64,000 bases of DNA from Streptomyces sp. NBC_00510 (GCA_036013505.1 CP107851.1:1426001-1490000), one strand, 5' to 3'. Counted from the first letter of the stretch, positions 34,336 through 42,969 are shown. Notes: generated by a model not told the origin, from the letters alone. A program made the numbers and translations.

Positions 34336-35064
34336 ATGACAGACGACTTCGACGTGCGGCGGGAGCTGGCCGCGGGCATGACGGACCCGGCCAGGGCCCT
34401 GCGGTTCGTGCGCGGCTTCGCCGGGCACTGGCTCGCGCCCCTGCAGGACGGCGACGGGTACGGTGCGCCCGAACTGACCGCCGCCGAGGAGCGCCTGGGC
34501 TTCGCCCTCCCCGCCGTGCTCCGCGACGCCTACCGGCTCTTCGGGCGGCGCCCGGACCTCACCAGCAACCACGACACGCTGCTCGCACCCGAGCAGCTCC
34601 ACGTGGACTCCCGCGAGGAGGCGCTGGTCTTCCGGTACGAGAACCAGGGCGCCGCGTCGTGGGGCATCCTCCTCGCCGACCTGCACAAGCCCGATCCGCC
34701 GGTCGTCATGAAGCCGGACCTCGCGGACAAGGAGGCCGAGCGGTGGTCGGCGTGGCTGGACCGCTTCTCGTGGGCCTGCGTCGAGATCGTCCTGTCGGAG
34801 TCGCTGCACGAGCCGTTCGAGCTCTGCGACTTCCGCGACGACCTCGACGAGGCCCACTTCGACGCCCTGGACGGGCGGTTCACCCCGCTGCCGTTCCCCG
34901 CGTACCCGCCCGGTGAGGACCTGGGCGCACGCTGGTACGCCGGACCCGACGTCATACTCCGCGAGGACGACCGCACCTGTCTGTGGGCGCGGGCCCGCAC
35001 CGAGGAGGCGCTCGACCGGGTGCGCGACGACCTCCCGGGCGACTGGCTCAACGACCCCCGCTGA
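34336..35064 (+). CDS. SMI1/KNR4-like protein
   Basis: A 242-residue protein resembling the SMI1/KNR4 (SUKH) superfamily. The motif is LTAAEERLGFALPAVLRDAYRLFG, followed by a strand-rich half with FRYENQGAASWGILLADLH. SUKH proteins are often immunity proteins for contact-dependent toxins, but many Streptomyces members stand alone and no toxin gene is nearby. The start ATG at 34336 (MTDDFDVRREL) is favoured over one ten codons upstream. It converges with the enoyl-CoA isomerase-like gene. Confidence 0.75.
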   Translation: MTDDFDVRRELAAGMTDPARALRFVRGFAGHWLAPLQDGDGYGAPELTAAEERLGFALPAVLRDAYRLFGRRPDLTSNHDTLLAPEQLHVDSREEALVFRYENQGAASWGILLADLHKPDPPVVMKPDLADKEAERWSAWLDRFSWACVEIVLSESLHEPFELCDFRDDLDEAHFDALDGRFTPLPFPAYPPGEDLGARWYAGPDVILREDDRTCLWARARTEEALDRVRDDLPGDWLNDPR

Positions 35065-35089
35065 CCCCGGGCCCCGTCGGCGTACGGGT

Positions 35090-35761
35090 TCAGCCGAGGG
35101 GGACGTCCTCCTGGCGGAGGGCCTCCAGCGCCGGGCCGTACATGCGGGTCTTGATCGTGCCGAGCGTGGCGCCCGCCTTGCCGGCCAGAGGGCGGGCGAG
35201 GGCCACGGCCGCCTCGCGGACCTCGTCCTCGCCCGCCGTACGGTCCACGATGCGCTCGGCCAGCGCGTCGAGGCCGCCGTAGCGGCGCGCGGTGGTCATC
35301 GCCTCGTGGGCCGTCTGCGGGTGCAGGCGGGCCTGGATGAGGGCCGACATGCCGGGGGTGAAGGGGATGTTGATGTCCGCCTCGGGCAGGCACCAGTAGC
35401 CGCGGTCGGCGCGCATCACACGGAAGTCGTGGGCCAGCGAGAGCATCGCGCCCGCGGCGAAGGTGTGGCCCTGCAAGGCGGCGACGGTGGCCACCGGCAG
35501 GGTCAGGAAACGGGCGAGCAGGGCCTGCACGCCCGTGACGTACGCACCGGCCTGGTCCGCGTGGGCGAACAGCCACTCCAGGTCGAGCCCGTTGGACCAG
35601 AACTTGCCGGTGGCCGCGGTGACCAGGGCCCGCGGCCCCTCGGCCTTCTCCACCTCGTCGAGCAGGGCGTCGACGGCCGCGAGCCAGTCGGGGTGGAAGC
35701 GGTTCTCGGTGTCCCCGAGGTCGAGGATGAAGACGTCGTCCTGGCGGTCGAGCGTGGGCAT
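35090..35761 (-). CDS. Enoyl-CoA isomerase/hydratase-family protein
   Basis: A 223-residue crotonase-fold protein, shorter than the usual ~260. VFILDLGDTENRFHPDWLAA and TAATGKFWSNGLDLEWLFAH resemble plant-type delta3,delta2-enoyl-CoA isomerases. GHTFAAGAMLSLAHDFRVM provides the oxyanion hole and the probable catalytic Glu is in CLPEADINIPF. It would move double bonds or hydrate acyl-CoA in fatty acid breakdown. The start ATG at 35761 follows a GGAGCAG site. A 12-bp palindrome lies about 105 bases upstream. Confidence 0.85.
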   Translation of the reverse strand: MPTLDRQDDVFILDLGDTENRFHPDWLAAVDALLDEVEKAEGPRALVTAATGKFWSNGLDLEWLFAHADQAGAYVTGVQALLARFLTLPVATVAALQGHTFAAGAMLSLAHDFRVMRADRGYWCLPEADINIPFTPGMSALIQARLHPQTAHEAMTTARRYGGLDALAERIVDRTAGEDEVREAAVALARPLAGKAGATLGTIKTRMYGPALEALRQEDVPLG

Positions 35762-35866
35762 GACTGCTCCTTGGGGCGAAGGGTCGGACGGCCGGGCGGG
35801 CGGCCGGACGGCTCCGGGAACGCGGCCGGGTCGGCGCTTTCGCCCTGGCCCCGCGAACGGCATACC

Positions 35867-35878
35867 TACCGGCCGGTA
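35867..35878. promoter_or_regulatory. 12-bp palindrome upstream of the enoyl-CoA isomerase-like gene
   Basis: TACCGGCCGGTA is perfectly symmetric and flanked by ACC/ACC words. It resembles sites of TetR-type acyl-CoA regulators. With this GC content chance is a real possibility, and no adjacent regulator is encoded. Confidence 0.4.
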
Positions 35879-35938
35879 ACCTCGGTGGTTCGCATCGTAC
35901 AGGGAGCGGCGCGGCCTGTCCCCACCCACGACGTCGCG

Positions 35939-37219
35939 TCAGGCGACGACCACCGGATGCCGCACCACGGCGTCGAAGAAGTAGCCCTGGGTGTTGAACA
36001 CCGCCTCGTCCGGCTGGGTCCGCCCCGCGGTGTCGGTGGCGCGCGCCAGCAGCACGGCCGGGCCCGGCGTGCGCGGCCGCCACGGGACGGTCCAGCGCAC
36101 CCACCCGTCCCGGCGCGGGACGTCGCGCAGTCCGGCCCTCCGCCAGGTGGCACCGCCGTCGGTGCTGACCTCCACCTGCCGCACTCCCCCGGCCCCGGAC
36201 CACGAGCGGCCGTGCAGGATGCTGCGGACGCCCGCGGGGAATGCGGCGCCCGCCTCGAGTTCGAAGGCGCTCTTGAGGCTCTGCCGGGTGAGCGGCGCGC
36301 TGCCGGCCTCGGGGAACCCGGGGCCGAACAGCCGGTAGAAGTCGGTGTTCCAGGGCGAGTACAGCGGCTCGGCCGAGACCTCGATGTCGCCGACCCACTT
36401 GACCGAGGAGATGCCCACCCACGACGGCACGAGCACCCGCACGGGACGGCCGTGGTCGTGCGGCAGCGGAGCACCGTTCATGTCGTACGCCAGGATCACG
36501 TCGTCCAGCGCCTTCGCCACGGGCAGGGGCCTGCGGACGCGGCCCAGGCTGACGCCGCCCGTGACGTACTCGTCGTCGAGACCGCGCGGCATGACGTCCA
36601 CCGCGTGCCGGGTGACGCCCGCTCGCCGCAGCACGTCCGACAGGCGCGCGCCGCGCCACCGGGCCACACCGACGGCACCCAGGGTCCACGCGGTGCCGGA
36701 GACCGTCTGTCCCTGCTGGGAGGCGTAGAAACTCCGGCCGTTGCCCGCGCACTCGACGAAGGCGGTGTGCTCCACCGGCGGCAGCGCACGCAGGTCGTCC
36801 AGGCCGAACTCCACGGCGTCGTCCAGGCCCGGGCCGCCCCGCAGCGCGCTCCCCCAGACCTTCAGCCGCCAGGTCGCGGCGTCGACGACGGGGGTGGACG
36901 TGTGGTTGCGCACGAAGAAGTGGTCGGCGGGGGTCAGGTAGCCGGTCCCGCGCAGCGCCTCCCATTTCGTCTCGGCGTTGGTCCCGCGGAGGGTGAACCA
37001 CTCGTCCGGCAGCGGCTTGACGATTCCCGGGGAGGTCGCGGCGGCGGCCTTCACCGGCGCGGGCAGGGCGAGGGCGGCGGTGCCCGCGGCGAGCAGGGTG
37101 AGCACCTCACGGCGGGACATCCCGTCGCCCCGGGCCCGTCCGGCGAGCCATTGGCGCAGCCGCAGGCGGTCGTAGGAGGCCTCGTCGACGGGAACGGTGG
37201 AGCGCGGGGCACGGGTCAT
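35939..37219 (-). CDS. Exported sulfite oxidase-type molybdopterin enzyme
   Basis: A 426-residue SUOX-family enzyme. The twin-arginine motif SRREVLTLLAAGTAALALP lies about 35 residues in, so folded export with molybdopterin is expected. The molybdenum Cys is in TAFVECAGNGRSFY, and VPSWVGISSVKWVGDIEVS and LHGRSWSGAGGVRQVEVS are the dimerisation-domain landmarks. It would oxidise sulfite or a related sulfur or nitrogen compound outside the membrane. The start ATG at 37219 leaves a cytoplasmic stretch before the Tat motif; an internal start at MSRREVL is possible. The neighbouring genes are for sulfur assimilation. Confidence 0.88.
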   Translation of the reverse strand: MTRAPRSTVPVDEASYDRLRLRQWLAGRARGDGMSRREVLTLLAAGTAALALPAPVKAAAATSPGIVKPLPDEWFTLRGTNAETKWEALRGTGYLTPADHFFVRNHTSTPVVDAATWRLKVWGSALRGGPGLDDAVEFGLDDLRALPPVEHTAFVECAGNGRSFYASQQGQTVSGTAWTLGAVGVARWRGARLSDVLRRAGVTRHAVDVMPRGLDDEYVTGGVSLGRVRRPLPVAKALDDVILAYDMNGAPLPHDHGRPVRVLVPSWVGISSVKWVGDIEVSAEPLYSPWNTDFYRLFGPGFPEAGSAPLTRQSLKSAFELEAGAAFPAGVRSILHGRSWSGAGGVRQVEVSTDGGATWRRAGLRDVPRRDGWVRWTVPWRPRTPGPAVLLARATDTAGRTQPDEAVFNTQGYFFDAVVRHPVVVA

Positions 37220-37566
37220 GACGGTCCTGCTTCCAGTGGCGGGGAACGACCGAGGACGTGCGGAGAACCGCGCGCGGTGGCGCGGCGACAAGGGGGGTGA
37301 ACCGGAGCGGGGTGGCGACCCTGAGCGCTCAGCGACAACAGCGGCGCGACGCGGGAACGCGCGGCGTGCCGACGGTGCGTGCGGCCGTGACGGCCGGGCT
37401 GGTCGAGTTCACGCGCTCATCGTAGGGCCGGTCCGACACGGCGTCAGCCCCGTCCCCGAAGTCCATCGCCATGTTGCCGGGCGGGGGCCCCCGCCCGGCG
37501 TCCTGACAGTGAGTCACCTCGGGCGTTCCGCTGGTGCGTTCCGCCTCCGTGTGGTTACCTTGCGTC
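37220..37566. other. Intergenic region with 24-nt perfect palindrome (37476-37499)
   Basis: This 347-base gap separates the sulfite oxidase gene from the methionine genes. It holds GCCGGGCGGGGG paired with its exact complement at 37476-37499, a loop-less palindrome that may form a terminator-like stem. The metY-metX promoter should lie in the last 60 bases (GTGGTTACCTTG just before the leader ATG). No coding frame looks convincing. Confidence 0.5.
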
Positions 37567-37641
37567 ATGACCCTGCTCGTGACCCGCCGCCACGTGGACT
37601 ACGTGCGTGTCACCAGCATGGGCTGTCGCGCCGAGCGCTGA
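37567..37641 (+). CDS. Short Cys-containing leader peptide upstream of metY-metX
   Basis: The 24-codon frame reads MTLLVTRRHVDYVRVTSMGC then RAER and stop. It fits the recurrent actinobacterial leader-peptide pattern (LVxRRHVDLxRVxSxxC) found before sulfur-assimilation genes. The single Cys codon lies near the end. In mycobacteria such peptides let ribosomes sense cysteine and control the downstream operon. Here the peptide ends 158 bases before metY. The start is within a few bases of the likely transcript start, so it may be leaderless. Confidence 0.75.
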   Translation: MTLLVTRRHVDYVRVTSMGCRAER

Positions 37642-37799
37642 CGCCGCGCCTCCGGCCTCCTGCCGCCGTCACCGGCCGCTGATCATCCCTTCCGCTTCCT
37701 TGCCTTCCCCTGCCCGGGACGCGTTCGCCTGCCGTCCCCGGCTGCTCTTGGGCGTGCCCGAGCCCGCCCCCGCACCCGCATGCGCACCGAGGGAGAACC

Positions 37800-39164
37800 A
37801 TGAGCCAGCCCATCGACTCGGTCACCGCCGGCCACACCCCGGAGGAGGGCCCCGGCACCGGGCCCGACACCTCCGCCTGGTCGTTCGAGACGAAGCAGAT
37901 CCACGCCGGCGCCGCGCCGGACCCGACGACCGGGGCCCGGGCGGTGCCGATCTACCAGACGACGTCGTTCGTCTTCCGCGACACGCAGCACGCGGCCGAC
38001 CTGTTCTCCCTCGCCGAGCCCGGCAACATCTACACCCGGATCCACAACCCCACGCAGGACGTCCTGGAGCAGCGGGTCGCCGCCCTGGAGGGCGGTGTCG
38101 CCGCGGTCGCGCTGGCCTCAGGGCAGGCCGCGGAGACGCTGGCCATCCTGAACGTCGCGTCCGCCGGGGACCACATCGTGTCCAGCACCTCGCTGTACGG
38201 CGGCACGTACAACCTGTTCCGCCACACCCTGCCCCGGTTCGGCATCGAGGTGTCCTTCGTCGACGACCCGGACGACCTCGACGCCTGGCGCGCCGCGATC
38301 CGCCCCGGCACCAAGGCGCTGTTCGCGGAGACGCTCGGCAATCCGCGCGGCAACGTCCTGGACGTGCGGGCGGTCGCGGACGTCGCGCACGAGGCGGGGG
38401 TGCCGCTCATCGTGGACAACACGGTGCCGACGCCCTACCTGCTGCGGCCGATCGAGCACGGCGCGGACGTCGTCGTCCACTCCGCGACGAAGTTCCTCGG
38501 AGGCCACGGCACCACCATCGGCGGGGTCGTGGTCGACGGCGGCGGCTTCGACTTCGGCGCGCACGCCGAGCGCTTCCCGGACTTCAGCGCCCCGGACCCG
38601 AGTTACCACGGGCTGCGCTACTGGCCGGCCCTGGGCCCGGGGGCGTACGCGGTCAAGCTGCGCGTCCAGTTGCTCCGGGACATCGGCCCGGCCATCGCCC
38701 CGCACTCCGCCTTCCTGCTCCTGCAGGGCGTGGAGACGCTCAGCCTGCGCATCGAGCGCCATTCGGCCAACGCCCAGGCCCTCGCCGAATGGCTGGAACA
38801 GCGTGACGAGGTGGCCGCCGTGCACTACCCCGGGCTGCCGTCCAACCGCTGGCACGCCGCGGCGCGGCGCTACCTGCCGCGCGGAGCGGGCGCGGTGCTC
38901 GCCTTCGAACTGCGCGACGGCGTCGAGGCGGGCAAGCGGTTCGTGGACGCGGTCGAACTCTTCAGCCACCTGGCCAACATCGGCGACGTCCGCAGCCTGA
39001 TCATCCACCCGGCGTCGACCACGCACAGCCAGCTGGACGAGGAGCAGCTCGTGGCCACCGGCACCTCGCCCGGCCTGGTGCGCCTCTCGGCCGGCCTGGA
39101 GAACCTCGCCGACCTCAAGGCGGACCTGGAGGCCGGGTTCCGCGCCGCGAAGGGCGCGTCCTGA
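37800..39164 (+). CDS. metY: O-acetylhomoserine aminocarboxypropyltransferase (sulfhydrylase)
   Basis: A 454-residue PLP enzyme of the Cys/Met-metabolism family. It makes homocysteine from O-acetylhomoserine and sulfide, a direct-sulfhydrylation step in methionine synthesis. The PLP lysine is Lys231 in VHSATKFLGGHGT. Other markers are IYTRIHNPTQDVLEQRVAALEGG and ALFAETLGNPRGNVLDV, which favour the O-acetylhomoserine group over cystathionine enzymes. A ~25-residue N-terminal extension is present. GAGGGAGAA precedes the ATG. Its stop overlaps the presumed metX start by four bases. Confidence 0.93.
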   Translation: MSQPIDSVTAGHTPEEGPGTGPDTSAWSFETKQIHAGAAPDPTTGARAVPIYQTTSFVFRDTQHAADLFSLAEPGNIYTRIHNPTQDVLEQRVAALEGGVAAVALASGQAAETLAILNVASAGDHIVSSTSLYGGTYNLFRHTLPRFGIEVSFVDDPDDLDAWRAAIRPGTKALFAETLGNPRGNVLDVRAVADVAHEAGVPLIVDNTVPTPYLLRPIEHGADVVVHSATKFLGGHGTTIGGVVVDGGGFDFGAHAERFPDFSAPDPSYHGLRYWPALGPGAYAVKLRVQLLRDIGPAIAPHSAFLLLQGVETLSLRIERHSANAQALAEWLEQRDEVAAVHYPGLPSNRWHAAARRYLPRGAGAVLAFELRDGVEAGKRFVDAVELFSHLANIGDVRSLIIHPASTTHSQLDEEQLVATGTSPGLVRLSAGLENLADLKADLEAGFRAAKGAS

Positions 39165-40321
39165 ACGCCACGCCTGCCGCCGCGCTCCCCCTCCCGCCGG
39201 CCTCCGGGGCCTGGCGGGAGGGGGACCCGCCGGGCCGCCGCCGGTGGCACGCGCTGGAGAAGCCGCTGCCGCTGGAATCGGGCGGCGAGCTCCCGGGGGT
39301 GCGGATCGCGTACGAGACGTGGGGCAGGCTCTCCCCTGACCGCTCCAACGCGGTGCTGGTCCTGCACGCCCTCACCGGCGACAGCCATGCCGCCGGGCCC
39401 GCCGGGCCGGGTCATCCCACGCCGGGCTGGTGGGACGGGTTGATCGGACCGGGCCGCGCACTCGACACCGACCGGTGGTTCGTGGTGGCGCCGAACGTCC
39501 TGGGAGGCTGCCAGGGCAGTACCGGCCCGTCCTCGTACCGGCCCGGCGGACGGCGCTGGGGTGGTGCGTTCCCGCACCTGACGCAGCGCGACCAGGTCGC
39601 GGCCGAGGCCGAAGTGGCGGACGCGCTGGGCATCGGCCGCTGGGCGCTGGTGGCGGGCGGGTCCATGGGCGGGATGCGCGCCCTGGAATGGGCCGTGTCG
39701 CGGCCGGAACGCACGGAGGCACTGCTGCTGCTCGCCTGCACCGCGGCGGCGAGCGCGGAGCAGATCGCCTGGGCCACCGTGCAGCTGCGCGCCATCCGGG
39801 ACGATCCGCACTGGCGGGACGGCGACTACCACGACGCCGCGCCGGGGCACGGCCCGCACGCGGGGCTCGGCCTGGCCCGGCGGCTGGCCCATGTGACGTA
39901 CCGCAGCGAAGCCGAGCTCGGCGCCCGTTTCGGGCGCGCGCCGCAGGACGCGGAGGACCCGTGGCGCGGCGGCCGCTACCAGGTGGAGTCCTACCTGGAC
40001 CATCACGCGGCCAAGCTGGTCCGGCGCTTCGACCCGGGGAGCTACGTCGCCCTGACCCAGGCCATGAACGGGCACGACGTCGGCCGGGGACGCGGCGGGG
40101 TGCGGGCCGCCCTGCGCCGGGTGACCGCGAGGACCCTGGTCGCCGGGGTCTCCTCCGACCGCCTCTACCCGCTCGCGCAGCAGGAGGAGCTGGCGGCCGG
40201 CATCCCCGGCGCGGGGCCCGTGCGGGTCGTGGCCTCCCCGTACGGGCACGACGGCTTCCTCATCGAGACCGGGCAGGTCGGCGAACTCGTCGGGGAGCTG
40301 CTGGGCCGGGCGGGACCTTAG
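39161..40321 (+). CDS. metX: Homoserine O-acetyltransferase, probable CTG start
   Basis: An alpha/beta-hydrolase-fold acetyltransferase (386 residues) that makes O-acetylhomoserine for metY. The nucleophile is Ser168 in VAGGSMGGMRALEWA, and the His is in ASPYGHDGFLIET. The first ATG/GTG in frame (GTG 39299) would delete the conserved HALEKPLPLESGGELPGVRI region. Reading back, the only sensible start is CTG at 39161, four bases overlapping the metY stop (CTGA) with GAAGGG about six bases upstream. No ATG, GTG or TTG lies between 39161 and 39299 in this frame. Family function is secure; the start codon is an inference. Confidence 0.88.
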   Translation: MNATPAAALPLPPASGAWREGDPPGRRRWHALEKPLPLESGGELPGVRIAYETWGRLSPDRSNAVLVLHALTGDSHAAGPAGPGHPTPGWWDGLIGPGRALDTDRWFVVAPNVLGGCQGSTGPSSYRPGGRRWGGAFPHLTQRDQVAAEAEVADALGIGRWALVAGGSMGGMRALEWAVSRPERTEALLLLACTAAASAEQIAWATVQLRAIRDDPHWRDGDYHDAAPGHGPHAGLGLARRLAHVTYRSEAELGARFGRAPQDAEDPWRGGRYQVESYLDHHAAKLVRRFDPGSYVALTQAMNGHDVGRGRGGVRAALRRVTARTLVAGVSSDRLYPLAQQEELAAGIPGAGPVRVVASPYGHDGFLIETGQVGELVGELLGRAGP

Positions 40322-40390
40322 AGGGCGGGCGTTCGCCGCGGCGCCATGCCGCGGTCACCTCCGGGACGTCTCCGCCTGTGACGGTCGGAG

Positions 40391-40408
40391 AAGTTGGCTA
40401 TACAACTT
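40391..40408. promoter_or_regulatory. 18-bp GntR-type palindrome before the fused dioxygenase gene
   Basis: AAGTTGGCTATACAACTT has AAGTTG/CAACTT arms and ends 17 bases before the start codon. A -10-like TATACA lies inside it, so a bound repressor would block transcription. The same palindrome with three changes occurs at 47687-47704 before the nuclease/phospholipase operon. Confidence 0.8.
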
Positions 40409-40425
40409 TGCCCCGAGGAGTGACC

Positions 40426-42063
40426 GTGTCCGCCCTGTCCAGCTTTCCCGTCGGCGATCTTCCGGCGATGTGGCTCCGCGACAACTGCCCCTGCGCCGAG
40501 TGCCGCGACCCGCGGTCCGGGCAGAAGCTGTTCCAGATCGGTTCGCTGCCCGCCGGGCTGCGGGTGGGCCGGGCGGCCGACTCCGCCGGTGAAGGCCGGC
40601 CCGCCGTCGAGGTGGTCTGGGAGCCCGACGGGCACCGCTCGTCGTACCCGCTGACGTGGCTGGAGGCCGCCCGGCCCGACCGGACCGGGCACGGTGACCT
40701 GCGCACCGAGGCCGGGAAGGAACTGTGGACCGCGCGCGAGGTCGCCGGGCGGCTGCCCGAGGCGGACTGGGAGGAGTACCTGGGCGAGCCGGGTGTGCGG
40801 GCCCGGATGCTGGAGTCCGTGCTGCGGCTCGGCTTCATGCTGCTGCGCGGTGTGCCCGGGCGTGAGGGCCAGGTGCTGGAGGTGGCCGAGACCTTCGGGT
40901 TCGTCCGCGAGACCAACTACGGGAAGCTCTTCGACGTGCGCGTCGAGCCGGACCCGAACAACCTCGCCTTCACCTCGGCCGCCATCACGCCGCACACCGA
41001 CAACCCGTACCGGGATCCCGTTCCGACGCTCCAGTTGCTGCACTGCCTGGTCAACGACGCGGACGGCGGCGACTCCGGTCTCGTCGACGGCTTCGCGGCG
41101 GCCGCGCTGCTGCGCCGCGAGGACCCGGAGGCGTACGACGTGCTCACCCGCACGCCCGTGCCGTTCGTCTTCCGTGACGCGGGGACCGAACTGCGGGCCG
41201 ACCGCCCGCTGATCGGCACCGACCCGCTGGGCCGCGTGCGGGAGGTGCGGTTCAACAACCGCTCGATCGGCACGCTGCGGATGGCCGCGGACGAGCTGGA
41301 GGCGTTCTACACGGCCTACCGCACCTTCGCCGAGCTGCTGCTCCGCCCCGAACTGCAACTGGACCTGCGGCTCGCGCCCGGCGACTGCCTGGTCTTCGAC
41401 AACACCCGGCTGCTGCACGCCCGCACCGCCTTCGCCCAGGACGGGGCGCGCCACCTCCAGGGCTGCTACGCCGACCTGGACGGGCTGGCGAGCACCCTGG
41501 CCGTGCTGCGCCGCGCGGACACCCTGGAGCCGCTCGCCGAACTGTTCGCGGGCGCGGTGTCCGCGGAGTACCTGGGCGAACCCGTCACCATGGCCCAGCA
41601 CATGCTGCAGGCGGGAGCCCGGGCCGAGGCCGCCGGTGCCCCGCCGCACCTGGTGGCCGCCGCGCTGCTGCACGACATCGGCCACGTGGAGGGCGAGGTC
41701 GTCACCGGCCGGGACCTGATGACCGGCCACGACAACCGGCACAGCCACACCGGCGCCGACCTGCTGGGCCGCTGGTTCGGGCCCGAGGTCACCGAGCCGG
41801 TGCGGCTGCACGTGGCCGCCAAGCGCTACCTGTGCGCGGTGGAACCGGGGTACCACGACCGGCTGTCGGAGGCGTCGAAGTACACCCTGGAGGTCCAGGG
41901 CGGTGTGATGACGCCCCGCCAGGCGGCCGAGTTCGCCGGGCTGCCGGGCGCGGCCGACGCGGTCGCCGTCCGCCGCTGGGACGAGGAGGCGAAGGACCCC
42001 GACGCCCTCACCCCGCCCTTCGCGCACTTCCTCCCGCTGCTGGCCGCGCTGATGCGCGGTTAG
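40426..42063 (+). CDS. Fused TmpA-like Fe/2OG dioxygenase and TmpB/PhnZ-like HD oxygenase
   Basis: A 545-residue protein with two oxygenase modules. Residues 1-350 resemble gamma-butyrobetaine hydroxylase/TmpA: zinc knot C21-x-C23-x2-C26 with His70, Fe ligands H190-T-D192 and His331, and a 2OG-type Arg near 342. Residues 380-525 resemble PhnZ/TmpB: Tyr382-x2-Glu385, His392, HD 416-417, His420, His439 or 441, His462, Lys466 and Asp519. Most of these spacings equal those I recall for PhnZ. Separate TmpA and TmpB turn 2-trimethylaminoethylphosphonate into glycine betaine and phosphate, so the fusion would channel the hydroxyphosphonate intermediate. GAGGAG sits 5 bases before the GTG at 40426; another GTG lies two codons earlier. 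Confidence 0.82.
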   Translation: MSALSSFPVGDLPAMWLRDNCPCAECRDPRSGQKLFQIGSLPAGLRVGRAADSAGEGRPAVEVVWEPDGHRSSYPLTWLEAARPDRTGHGDLRTEAGKELWTAREVAGRLPEADWEEYLGEPGVRARMLESVLRLGFMLLRGVPGREGQVLEVAETFGFVRETNYGKLFDVRVEPDPNNLAFTSAAITPHTDNPYRDPVPTLQLLHCLVNDADGGDSGLVDGFAAAALLRREDPEAYDVLTRTPVPFVFRDAGTELRADRPLIGTDPLGRVREVRFNNRSIGTLRMAADELEAFYTAYRTFAELLLRPELQLDLRLAPGDCLVFDNTRLLHARTAFAQDGARHLQGCYADLDGLASTLAVLRRADTLEPLAELFAGAVSAEYLGEPVTMAQHMLQAGARAEAAGAPPHLVAAALLHDIGHVEGEVVTGRDLMTGHDNRHSHTGADLLGRWFGPEVTEPVRLHVAAKRYLCAVEPGYHDRLSEASKYTLEVQGGVMTPRQAAEFAGLPGAADAVAVRRWDEEAKDPDALTPPFAHFLPLLAALMRG

Positions 42064-42399
42064 CGGCAATCTCCGCGGGTGCCTGAGGCGGCCGTCCGGC
42101 TGTCCCGCCGTCTCGCGCCCTTCGGGCGCACGGATGCGGGCCGCGGAGGGGAAGGTGGCGGCCTGGGGCCGGTCGGCGCCGTGCGGGTGGTGGATGGCCG
42201 GGGTTCGGACGCCGGAGCGGGTCGCCCGTCCAGTGGCATGGCTCTCGTTGCCGTCCGCGGGTGCAGATGGCCGGTTGCCACGCCCACTGCCGGTGGTGGG
42301 CGCCCCCGCCGTGACCCGCGTCTGCGGTGACTCCCCCGGGACCGGGCTCGCTCTCGTCGTCCGGTACGGCGAGCGCGAGCCCGATCTCACCCCACCCGG
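42064..42399. other. Gap with no supported gene
   Basis: This 336-base space lies between the fused dioxygenase and the convergent gene after gntR. A small GCGCCC-TTC-GGGCGC hairpin near 42115-42129 may end the dioxygenase message. Frames through it read as low-complexity Pro/Arg sequence and are not believable genes. Confidence 0.5.
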
Positions 42400-42969
42400 T
42401 CAGCAGCACTCCGCGGCAGCGCCGCACGCGGACGCTCCATTGCTCCAGGCGCACGGCGCCGGACGTCCGGCCGGGCGGATCGAGCGCTCCCGCTCGGTCG
42501 CCAGCCGGCGGATGCGCTTCGTGCGGCCTGCGGCCGCGAGCCGGTTCAGCACCGCGGGCTCGTCCGAGGACGCGGCGAGGCGCAGTTGGAGCCAGTCCGA
42601 CCAGGACTCGGGAACGGATGCGTCGCCGAGCAGGGCGGTCACCGCCGCGCTCTGCAGGACGCCGAGTTCGCGGGCGCGCCGGGCCGCGTACGCACGGCCG
42701 CGCTCGGTGCCGAGCCGGTCGGTCCAGGCCGGGCGGTCGGAGGGCGGGAGGCGTCCGAGGACGTGCAGGACGATGCCGAGGGCCACGCTCGGGTCGGGTT
42801 CGACGGCCACGGCGTCGTACAGGTCGGGCAGACAGGCCGGGTCGTCGAAGGCCCGCCGGTACAGGGCCCAGCGCTCGTGCTCGTCGGAGAGGTCGCCGGA
42901 GAGGTCGCCGGGGGTGGCGCCGAGGCCGTGGGCGAGGGCGGCGGTGACCTGGTCCGGGCCCCGGGACAC
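42400..42969 (-). CDS. Hypothetical protein downstream of gntR
   Basis: A 189-residue protein starting at a GTG that directly abuts the gntR stop, with AAGGA 5 bases upstream. The first ~155 residues form helices with short repeats (WALYRRAFDDPACLPDLYDAVAVEPDPSVALGIVLHVLG), HEAT-like in feel. The last ~25 residues (RPAPCAWSNGASACGAAAECC) look unlike a protein end, so a frameshift or decayed 3' end is possible. It is cotranscribed with gntR. Family not recognised. Confidence 0.55.
   Translation of the reverse strand: MSRGPDQVTAALAHGLGATPGDLSGDLSDEHERWALYRRAFDDPACLPDLYDAVAVEPDPSVALGIVLHVLGRLPPSDRPAWTDRLGTERGRAYAARRARELGVLQSAAVTALLGDASVPESWSDWLQLRLAASSDEPAVLNRLAAAGRTKRIRRLATERERSIRPAGRPAPCAWSNGASACGAAAECC

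Noticed and set aside
37642..37799. A SAM-type riboswitch before metY
   Set aside because: I could not find the conserved core helices of any SAM riboswitch class; the leader peptide explains the region better.
42060..42287. Small frames in the gap after the fused oxygenase
   Set aside because: Pro/Arg-rich, overlapping on both strands, no start signals.
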